Positions 1-5,152 of a DNA stretch of 6,874 bases are shown piece after piece. Positions within the stretch are counted from its first letter, which is position 1; the number at the start of each line of letters is the position of its first letter. Source of the DNA: Treponema sp. UBA3819 (GTDB taxonomy: Bacteria; Spirochaetota; Spirochaetia; Treponematales; Treponemataceae); contig DFDV01000008.1 in the NCBI GenBank assembly GCA_002369025.1, forward strand, positions 1 through 6,874, in the 5' to 3' direction. Position numbers and translations under genes: made by a program. Under the pieces are notes generated by a model. That model had not been told where the DNA came from, ran no database searches, and worked only from the letters and a program-made list of their open reading frames with translations.

Positions 1-1
1 T

Positions 2-136
2 AGTGCATTTTCAGGTACAAGTCTTTCCCACGCAACCTATGAAGGAACGATTGCACAATGGAATGTGATAGTAATATCCGAGCACGGTATCGGAATAAAA
101 AAGGTCATCTGTACCGATGGAGAGGTAACATTATAA
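2..136 (+). CDS. 3' end of an unrecognised gene (partial, runs off the left edge)
   Basis: One plus-strand frame is open from the window edge for 44 codons and stops at TAA (134-136). The other two plus frames stop within about 70 bases, and the minus frames across this stretch are also broken early. The translated tail begins SAFSGTSLSHATYEG and ends KKVICTDGEVTL; I do not recognise the family. The stop lies 13 nt before the next gene on the same strand, so the two probably form an operon. The piece is short, and a 44-codon open frame could arise by chance, so confidence is moderate. Confidence 0.5.
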   Translation, partial: SAFSGTSLSHATYEGTIAQWNVIVISEHGIGIKKVICTDGEVTL

Positions 137-144
137 TACAGGGG
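132..144 (+). promoter_or_regulatory. Ribosome binding site and possible -10 box for the CxxC protein gene
   Basis: AGGGG (140-144) lies 5 nt before the ATG at 150 and is a reasonable Shine-Dalgarno sequence; it supports that start. A perfect TATAAT (132-137) overlaps the stop codon of the upstream gene. No good -35 box is visible (CTGTAC at 17 bp spacing is poor), and a start site about 7 nt after TATAAT would cut into the Shine-Dalgarno sequence. The ribosome site is therefore more credible than the promoter. Confidence 0.5.
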
Positions 145-149
145 TAACT

Positions 150-638
150 ATGGAGAAACATTGCTGGATTTGTAAAAACACCGAAGATTATTTTTTAAGG
201 AAGCGGGATGCATTGCTACATGCACTGCAAGCAGAAATTGCAAGCTGTAGTAATTTTGAAACCTCCAGAAAGCGAACCGAACTTATTTTGCAAAAAGAAA
301 AACTGGAGCGTATCGACACATTCTTTATAGAAAAAGAAATAACCTCGGATTTTTTGGACAGATTCTTACGGACAGAATACAAAGACGCAGCTCCACAAGA
401 TTTCCAGCACAGGGCAGCCCGTTCAAATATGAATGCATTGCGCGCGGTTATGAACTTGCCTCTCGAAAGTCCAGGAGAGCCGTCCTTCAACTTTCAAAAC
501 ATCGGTTTTTCCATGCATGAGCGCATATATCTCTGCCCGATTTGTGCAGCGTTGTTTGCAGAATCGGCATCGGCTTCATTTGAGATAAAAGAAGCGCAAG
601 GCAAAGCGGAAGAAGCCACAAGATACGACGATGACTAG
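150..638 (+). CDS. Hypothetical 162-aa protein with terminal CxxC pairs (possible zinc binding)
   Basis: I do not recognise this family. The sequence starts MEKHCWICKNTEDYF, giving a CWIC motif at C5/C8. Near the end it has YLCPICAALF, giving a second pair at C129/C132. Two CxxC pairs at opposite ends could together hold one zinc ion, joining the termini into a rubredoxin- or ribbon-like knuckle. That is inference from spacing only. The middle (about residues 15-75) is rich in charged residues and Leu and looks helical, possibly a coiled coil (REXEL-like stretches around TELILQKEKLERID). There is no signal peptide or membrane segment, so it is probably cytoplasmic. The start is supported by AGGGG 5 nt upstream. 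It follows the partial gene by 13 nt and converges with the ABC-F gene. By sampled hand counts its GC is near 42%, below the roughly 50% of the other genes. Confidence 0.75.
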   Translation: MEKHCWICKNTEDYFLRKRDALLHALQAEIASCSNFETSRKRTELILQKEKLERIDTFFIEKEITSDFLDRFLRTEYKDAAPQDFQHRAARSNMNALRAVMNLPLESPGEPSFNFQNIGFSMHERIYLCPICAALFAESASASFEIKEAQGKAEEATRYDDD

Positions 639-718
639 GACGATAAAAACTGCTAATACTACTTACTCTAAATTTTCCAAAGTCTTTGCATTTTTTCGAG
701 TAGAAATAAGAGCAAGAG

Positions 719-739
719 GAAAAAAAGAGGGATTACCCC
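719..739 (-). terminator. Weak possible terminator at the end of the ABC-F gene
   Basis: Read on the minus strand, GGGG-TAA-TCCC spans the stop codon. It can form a 3-bp GC stem plus one wobble, and is followed by TC and then seven T (complement of A720-726). The stem is very short for an intrinsic terminator, so this is a weak call. The 94-bp gap between the two convergent genes (639-732) shows nothing stronger. Confidence 0.25.
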
Positions 740-2724
740 AGTTTCTCCGCCGCCGCTTCCCACTTTGCGTTCAGGTCGTCCAGCCGGGCGGACAGGCTGT
801 CTATTTCCTGTTGCAGGGCTTTGGCTTTTTCGCCGTTGGAATAGACTTCGGGATTTGCCATTCTGTTCTGGGCTTCCTTTAGCTTGTTTTCTACGCTTTC
901 GATTTCTTTTTCAAGGGCTTCCACTTCGCGCTCAATTTTTCTGCGCTCGGAAGCGAGTTTTTTCTGCTCTTCCCAGGACTGCTTGCCGGCAGATGGGGTT
1001 TCCGGGGTTTTAGGGGCGGAGTCCCTAGGCGAGGGGGTAGCGGAAAAGCTCTGCTTTGAAGCGAGGGGGAGACTTTCCCCCACGAAAGAGTCAGGAGAAA
1101 CAAGACCATTTGCCTCGTCTTCCAGCCTCTGCATGTAGTAGGCATAGTCGCCGGGGAAGGTGCGGTAAGTGCCGGGTTTAAGTTCCAGAACACGGGTGGA
1201 AAGGCCTTCGATAAAGCCTCGGTCGTGACTGACAAAAATGACGGTGCCGCCAAAATCCTTGAGGGCATCCATGAGCACATCTTTGGAATGCATGTCCAGA
1301 TGGTTGGTAGGTTCGTCAAGCACAAGCAGATTGACCGGTCGCAAAAGGAGTCTGAGCAGGGCAACACGGCTTTTTTCACCGCCGGAAAGCACATCTATGG
1401 ACTTAAAGACATCGTCACCGCGGAAGAGGAAGGCTCCCAGCATGTCACGCAGACGGGGAATAAGTTCCAGGGGGGCTTCACTTTCCAGAAGTTCCAGAAT
1501 AGACTGGCTTCCCTTAAGGGATTCTGCATTATCCTGAGAGAAATAGCCTGTTTTTACCCCTGCTCCCAGAGTGATTTGACCGCTAAAATCGGCATCCACG
1601 CCGGCAATAATTCTGAGCAGGGTAGATTTTCCCGCACCGTTATGGCCTGCCACAACCAGACGGTCGCCGTTTTCCACCAGCAGGTCCAGATTGTCCAGAA
1701 CGGCTGTATTTCCATCGTAGGATTTTGTAATGCCTTTGAGGGTAAGAATCAGGCGGCCTGCATGGGGAGCGGCAGGAAAGGTAAAATGAATTTTTTTAAG
1801 GGATTCAGGTATGACAATTTCGTTTTCCCGCAGTTTGTCCAGCATTTTCTGGCGTTCCTGGGCCTGGGCGGCTTTGGTTGCCTTTACGCCAAACCTGCGG
1901 ATAAAATCTTCCAGTTTTGCAATTTCTGCCTGCTGCTGTTCATACTGGGCAATCAGGGTCTGCAGTTCCACTTCCCGGGTCTTTTCGTAGTGGGTAAAGT
2001 TTCCCGGATACTTGTGCAGGTCGCCGTTAAAAAGTTCGTAAACTACATTTATGGTGTGATCAAGAAAGTAGCGGTCATGGCTTACCAGAAGAAAGCCGCC
2101 CTTGTAGTCGTTAAGAAATTTTTCCAGCCAGGCCCGGGCTTCAATGTCCAGATAGTTTGTCGGTTCGTCCAGAAGAAGAATGTCTGGATTTACCATCAGG
2201 GCTTTTGCAAGCGCAATTCTCATCTGCCAGCCGCCTGAAAACTCGTCCGTCTGCCTGTCCAAATCTTCGTGGCTAAAGCCCAGGCCCACAAGAACCTGCT
2301 CTGCCATGGCACTTCTGCGGTTCCAGCCGGAATTTTCCAGTTCCGTAAGGATTGCGTCGTGTTTTTCCAGCAGGGCTTTTGTGTTTGGCGGATTTTTTTT
2401 CAGTTCGTCACCAATTCTTTCCAGTTCTTCGTTCAGTTCGTAGCCGAATGCAAATGCCTTGTCTGCTTCTTCCCTGAGGCTGCAGCCGTGATGAGTCAGA
2501 CCGCTCTGGGGAAGATAGGAAATGCGGGAGTCTTTTTGGGCAACACGGCTTCCGCTGTCCGGCTGAACAAGACCCGCCATGACTTTTATAAGGGTAGATT
2601 TGCCTGCCCCATTTGCACCGGTAAGGGCTGCCTTACTGCCCGCCTGTAAATTGACGGATACATTTTTAAGGATGTCGCGGTCACCAAAGGCAAGGGATAC
2701 TTGAGAAAACTGAACAAAGGCCAC
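733..2724 (-). CDS. ABC-F family ATPase, YheS-like, ribosome-associated
   Basis: This is a soluble tandem ABC ATPase without membrane segments, as in the ABC-F translation factors that bind the ribosomal E site and act on stalled or initiating ribosomes. First ATPase domain: Walker A GANGAGKST (36-44), signature FSGGW (162-166), Walker B ILLLDEPT (182-189, catalytic E187), H-loop SHD (215-217). Second: Walker A GHNGAGKST (360-368), signature LSGGE (446-450), Walker B LLVLDEPT (466-473, E471), H-loop SHD (499-501). Between them lies the charged helical linker (about 235-315), with the FIRRFGVKATKAAQAQ stretch that in this family contacts P-site tRNA. A C-terminal coiled coil (about 585-660) matches the E. 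coli YheS layout as I recall it. All catalytic residues are intact. The start is GTG, 2 nt after the lipoprotein stop. Met50 would lose the first Walker A, so GTG is preferred. A Ser/Pro-rich spacer (about 540-583) joins ABC2 to the coiled coil. Antibiotic-resistance ABC-F proteins are a less likely match. Confidence 0.95.
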   Translation of the reverse strand: MAFVQFSQVSLAFGDRDILKNVSVNLQAGSKAALTGANGAGKSTLIKVMAGLVQPDSGSRVAQKDSRISYLPQSGLTHHGCSLREEADKAFAFGYELNEELERIGDELKKNPPNTKALLEKHDAILTELENSGWNRRSAMAEQVLVGLGFSHEDLDRQTDEFSGGWQMRIALAKALMVNPDILLLDEPTNYLDIEARAWLEKFLNDYKGGFLLVSHDRYFLDHTINVVYELFNGDLHKYPGNFTHYEKTREVELQTLIAQYEQQQAEIAKLEDFIRRFGVKATKAAQAQERQKMLDKLRENEIVIPESLKKIHFTFPAAPHAGRLILTLKGITKSYDGNTAVLDNLDLLVENGDRLVVAGHNGAGKSTLLRIIAGVDADFSGQITLGAGVKTGYFSQDNAESLKGSQSILELLESEAPLELIPRLRDMLGAFLFRGDDVFKSIDVLSGGEKSRVALLRLLLRPVNLLVLDEPTNHLDMHSKDVLMDALKDFGGTVIFVSHDRGFIEGLSTRVLELKPGTYRTFPGDYAYYMQRLEDEANGLVSPDSFVGESLPLASKQSFSATPSPRDSAPKTPETPSAGKQSWEEQKKLASERRKIEREVEALEKEIESVENKLKEAQNRMANPEVYSNGEKAKALQQEIDSLSARLDDLNAKWEAAAEKLG
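985..1081 (+). repeat. G-rich palindromic module inside the ABC-F linker (element A)
   Basis: This stretch differs in texture from the gene around it. It contains GGGG at 995-998, 1004-1007 and 1013-1016. A 9-bp direct repeat GCGAGGGGG follows at 1029-1037 and 1061-1069. Between the copies is a small hairpin, AAAGC-TCT-GCTTT (1045-1057). A final hairpin, GGGGGA-GACTT-TCCCCC (1065-1081), overlaps the second copy. On the coding (minus) strand it encodes about residues 549-580 of the ABC-F protein (ESLPLASKQSFSATPSP, then RDSAPKTPETPSAGK). It has the same layout as the intergenic module at 4077-4132. It may be an interspersed repeat that inserted in frame at a tolerant linker; that is inference. 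Confidence 0.5.
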
Positions 2725-2736
2725 GGCTACCGTCCT
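2725..2736 (-). promoter_or_regulatory. Ribosome binding site and coupling junction for the ABC-F GTG start
   Basis: On the minus strand the lipoprotein gene ends TAG, then CC, then the GTG start of the ABC-F gene. AGGA (complement of 2733-2736) lies 8 nt before GTG, inside the last codons of the lipoprotein gene. The 2-nt gap and buried Shine-Dalgarno sequence suggest a shared mRNA with translational coupling. No separate promoter is evident here. Confidence 0.7.
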
Positions 2737-4040
2737 GTATTGTGGGCAAAGAAAATAACCAGAGGGCTGGAACCGCGTCCGACCACAAGGCCGTTGCTGA
2801 TTTGTGCATGGGTTGCATCTTCCAGTCTCAGTCCGTCTTCCGTCATCTTGTAGAGGAAGTTTACATCTTTTGCCATGCCGCTGAAACGCAGGGTCAGAAT
2901 ACCGTCATAGGAGACTTTGAGCGAATTGGAAATAAAGTAATTTATGCTCATGGTTCCCCTGCCCCGGGCCGCATTGGAAATGATTGAGGGTACCAGAAGA
3001 TTGTAGTCTGACCAGGTAAAGAGCTTGTTTTCCAGGAAAGTAAGTTTTCCGTAGTTAGAGCTGGTAAAGGCTGGTCCAAAGAGACGCAGCTGTTCCAGTT
3101 CCTTGTCACGGCGGGCAATTTCTGCCTGCACCAGGTTTGCAATATTTTCTGACAGGGCAACAAAGTTCTGGGATTTAATCTTATTGTCCTTGTCGGTAAA
3201 CTGAACGGCTATTTCGTTTTCATTGCGCACAGTCACCGTAACCGGAGTGCCGATAAAATGATAGACTTTTGCAGTCGGCTTTTCCACGTCAGTATAATTC
3301 CAGGAAAGCGAAGTAGACTGTAAGGTCACCCTTACGGAAAGGGATTCCATATCCATCTTAAAGCCGTAACCGGGATCCATTCTGGCCGGGTCAATCCGCT
3401 GGTTCTGAATCATGTCCAGATAGCTTTCCGGATACCAGGATTTTGCCTGCAGCATTTCAAGCTGAGTGTCAGCAACTTCCACCACGGCATCCGCTTCTTT
3501 TCCTTTTGCAAGCCCCTGAGCATCTGCCTGAAAAAGTTCCAGGTTGTATGAAAAACACCAGCCCTGGGTTCCGCCAGAAGTCAGTACCCTGAGCCATTCG
3601 CCCTCCATATTGCCCTTGCCGTTGGTCACCGCCTGCCCCTTCCCCTTGTAGAGCACACGGATAATTTCTTTTTCACGCAGACGATACACCTGTTTTGACG
3701 TGTTCACCGCCTCCGCACGGATGGGGAGTCCGTCAAGTTTTACGGAAGCATAGGTGTGGGCATAGTCTGCATATTTTGCCGCCGCTTTTTTTGCCTTAGA
3801 CTTACTCATGGGCTCGGTCAACATCCAGAGGGGCACTTCCACTTTTTTGTCAGAATCAGGAAGGGCGATAACATAGACATGGGAAATATTTGAGCGGATA
3901 TAAACCTGAACAATGGTTCCGTCCTGCAGGTTGTTTGCCGCATCATTCCACAGCACCACACTGTAGCCAAGCTTACCGCAGGAAATAAAGAAAAAACTTG
4001 CGCCAATCAAAAAGGCAGTCAAAAGCCGTCTGAAATTCAT
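2727..4040 (-). CDS. SH3-domain lipoprotein, putative
   Basis: The N-terminus is a lipoprotein signal: MNFRR charged start, hydrophobic core (about 6-19), then FFISCG with the candidate lipidated Cys at 21. Phe at -3 is unusual for enterobacteria but tolerated in the looser spirochaete lipobox. A bacterial SH3-like fold is suggested at about residues 104-170, where LPIRAEAVNTSKQVYRL leads to GEWLRVLTSGGTQGWCFSY, the typical ending with its G-W pair. A Lys/Ala-rich helix (79-92) precedes it. The remainder (about 195-437) looks beta-rich with a short charged helix (about 295-318), and I do not recognise it. SH3-type domains often bind peptidoglycan peptides, so a periplasmic envelope role is plausible but unproven. 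The start is fixed by the signal peptide; no Shine-Dalgarno sequence precedes it. It is first in a likely two-gene unit with the ABC-F gene. Confidence 0.85.
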   Translation of the reverse strand: MNFRRLLTAFLIGASFFFISCGKLGYSVVLWNDAANNLQDGTIVQVYIRSNISHVYVIALPDSDKKVEVPLWMLTEPMSKSKAKKAAAKYADYAHTYASVKLDGLPIRAEAVNTSKQVYRLREKEIIRVLYKGKGQAVTNGKGNMEGEWLRVLTSGGTQGWCFSYNLELFQADAQGLAKGKEADAVVEVADTQLEMLQAKSWYPESYLDMIQNQRIDPARMDPGYGFKMDMESLSVRVTLQSTSLSWNYTDVEKPTAKVYHFIGTPVTVTVRNENEIAVQFTDKDNKIKSQNFVALSENIANLVQAEIARRDKELEQLRLFGPAFTSSNYGKLTFLENKLFTWSDYNLLVPSIISNAARGRGTMSINYFISNSLKVSYDGILTLRFSGMAKDVNFLYKMTEDGLRLEDATHAQISNGLVVGRGSSPLVIFFAHNTGR

Positions 4041-4047
4041 GAAAAAG

Positions 4048-4076
4048 AGTATAGAACATTTTTAGAGAAATATAAA
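4048..4076 (-). promoter_or_regulatory. Promoter of the lipoprotein/ABC-F unit
   Basis: On the minus strand TTTATA (4076-4071) and TATACT (4053-4048) are separated by exactly 17 bp, a good sigma70-type arrangement. Seven pyrimidines (CTTTTTC) separate the -10 box from the ATG. The first purine at the expected start distance is the A of the ATG itself, so the transcript would be leaderless or nearly so. No Shine-Dalgarno sequence is present. Confidence 0.65.
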
Positions 4077-4094
4077 GGGGAGAAGCCTCTCCCC
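4077..4094 (-). terminator. Hairpin, likely intrinsic terminator after the PhnP-like gene
   Basis: GGGGAGA-AGCC-TCTCCCC is a perfect 7-bp GC-rich stem with a 4-nt loop. Read on the minus strand it is followed by TTTATATTTCT, a T-rich though not pure T tract. It lies 107-124 nt beyond the stop of the PhnP-like gene and directly touches the -35 box of the lipoprotein promoter. It would separate the two transcripts. On the plus strand it is followed by TGCGCC, so it should act only in the minus direction. Confidence 0.6.
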
Positions 4095-4132
4095 TGCGCC
4101 GCAGTCAGGAAAGCTTCCTTCCTTGCGCCGCA
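4077..4132 (-). repeat. Palindromic module in the intergenic gap (element B)
   Basis: Read on the minus strand: TGCGGCGCA (4132-4124), a 20-nt spacer holding AGGAA-GCT-TTCCT, the same TGCGGCGCA again (4103-4095), then the GGGGAGA hairpin (4094-4077). The order, repeat length, 5-bp inner stem with 3-nt loop, and closing G-rich hairpin parallel element A at 1029-1081. The rest of the 160-bp gap (4133-4200) shows a possible CCGCA/TGCGG stem (4128-4132 with 4141-4145) and no open reading frame of note. Confidence 0.45.
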
Positions 4133-4200
4133 CCCCTCTCTGCGGGGATTTTGCAGCAGTCTCGTAAGAAAGCACTTTCCAGCCTGCCCCGCAACGCCCC

Positions 4201-5097
4201 TTAAAGCGTCAGTTCCAGCTGGTCGTATCCGGGAGCAACCGAACCGCCCTGCTCAACAATCTTCGTAAGAGCCGGGTACTTATGCAGGTTTTCTTCTATA
4301 TATTTCTCTATTTCAACATGCAGCAGGTCGTGGTTCATATGGATAAACCAGGTATGCCGGGCCCCGATTTTTTCTGCACAGGCCAGGGCTTCATCAAAAC
4401 AGAAGTGGGTGGAATGAGGCCGCACACGAAGCCCGTCAATCACCAGATGTTCCAGAGGACCGCAGGAACGCACCAGAGAAATGGAAGATTCCGGCACGGC
4501 ATTACAGTCAGTCAGATAGGCAATATTGCCTGCTTTTCCATCGTCTCCGCAAGAAGTAAAAAGCCAGCCTGTCGTATCAAGGCTTCCGTGTTTGAGGGGC
4601 ACAGGAAAAATTTTCAGGGAGCCGATTAAGAGAGGATTATCCGGGCCGTATGACGAAACATCTTTAAAGTCCAGTTTGGCAACACCGCCGCCTTCCTTTA
4701 CCGGCTTAAAAAGATAACTGAAGCGTTTACGAAGGTCAGAAAGGGTTTTCTTGTTTCCGTATACAGGAAGTCCGCTTCCCTCTGTCTCGGGAAAGGCTTC
4801 CCTGTCATACTTACAGGGATAGGTATGGCTGAAAATCCGTAAATCGTCCAGCCCGTGCAGATGGTCAGCATGACTGTGGGTCAAAAGCACTGCGTCCAGA
4901 CGCCTGATATTGTTACGCAAAGCCTGCAGGCGGAATTCCGGGCCAACGTCAATCACCACTTCCGTCTTGTCCTGCACCACATAGGCACTGCATCGCATAC
5001 GATTGTCCCGGGGGTCCTGAGATGTACACACTTTGCAGTCGCATCCAATTACCGGAATGCCATGACTCGTCCCCGTTCCCATCAGAATGACTTTCAT
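4201..5097 (-). CDS. MBL-fold phosphodiesterase, PhnP-like (phosphoribosyl cyclic phosphodiesterase type)
   Basis: This is a cytoplasmic metallo-beta-lactamase-fold hydrolase, 298 residues. Signature features: GTGTSHGIPVIGCDCKVC (7-24), with C19/C21/C24, the PhnP-type cysteine cluster that in E. coli PhnP helps hold a structural zinc. THSHADH (73-79) is the HxHxDH motif, with H74, H76, D78 and H79 as metal ligands. Further likely ligands are PLKHG (H170), YLTDC (D197) and FIHMNHD (H256). HSTHF (228-232) is also conserved-looking. All expected metal residues are present. PhnP opens ribosyl 1,2-cyclic phosphates in the C-P lyase pathway, but no phn genes are visible here, so the substrate may differ (another cyclic phosphate or nucleotide). 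PqqB is a relative, but no pqq genes are near. The ATG is preferred because the conserved GTGTSHG begins at residue 7. It is divergent from the pseudouridine synthase gene. Confidence 0.9.
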   Translation of the reverse strand: MKVILMGTGTSHGIPVIGCDCKVCTSQDPRDNRMRCSAYVVQDKTEVVIDVGPEFRLQALRNNIRRLDAVLLTHSHADHLHGLDDLRIFSHTYPCKYDREAFPETEGSGLPVYGNKKTLSDLRKRFSYLFKPVKEGGGVAKLDFKDVSSYGPDNPLLIGSLKIFPVPLKHGSLDTTGWLFTSCGDDGKAGNIAYLTDCNAVPESSISLVRSCGPLEHLVIDGLRVRPHSTHFCFDEALACAEKIGARHTWFIHMNHDLLHVEIEKYIEENLHKYPALTKIVEQGGSVAPGYDQLELTL

Positions 5098-5103
5098 GCC
5101 GTC

Positions 5104-5132
5104 ATTATAGCATATTGCAGATTTTTTTTCAG
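5104..5132 (-). promoter_or_regulatory. Promoter of the PhnP-like gene (extended -10)
   Basis: On the minus strand there is a perfect TATAAT (5109-5104), preceded by TG at the extended -10 position (TGCTATAAT). CTGAAA (5132-5127) lies 17 bp upstream as a 4-of-6 match to the -35 consensus. Only GACGGC separates the -10 box from the ATG, so transcription should begin at or within a base or two of the start codon. No Shine-Dalgarno sequence is present. Confidence 0.7.
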
Positions 5133-5137
5133 TTTTT

Positions 5138-5146
5138 TGCTATATT
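5138..5146 (+). promoter_or_regulatory. Promoter of the pseudouridine synthase gene (extended -10)
   Basis: TGCTATATT (5138-5146) is an extended -10 box. The -35 region is poor (TTGCAG at 5115-5120 is 20 bp away), which the extended -10 may offset. Six T residues separate it from the ATG at 5153, so the A of the ATG is the first purine at the normal initiation distance. There is no Shine-Dalgarno sequence. Confidence 0.6.
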
Positions 5147-5152
5147 TTTTTT

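Noticed and set aside
667..700. Terminator for the CxxC protein gene at CAAAG-T-CTTTG followed by T residues
   Set aside because: The stem is five bp with a one-base loop, which cannot fold as drawn; no better hairpin is seen after 638.
891..1394. 167-codon minus-strand frame overlapping the ABC-F gene, possible frameshifted copy
   Set aside because: The main 663-residue frame is intact through all motifs, so no frameshift is needed; this is an alternative-frame shadow.
1225..2238. 337-codon open frame on the plus strand
   Set aside because: It is wholly antisense to the ABC-F gene, whose motifs are complete. The translation has no recognisable domain and looks like a by-product of that gene's codon use.
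733..2724. Antibiotic-resistance ABC-F protein
   Set aside because: The layout (C-terminal coiled coil, ATKAAQAQ linker) matches housekeeping YheS-type proteins better than ARE-type resistance proteins, and there is no leader peptide or attenuator upstream.
4201..5097. Part of a C-P lyase or PQQ pathway
   Set aside because: The fold and motifs fit PhnP and its PqqB relative, but no other phn or pqq gene is present in the window.
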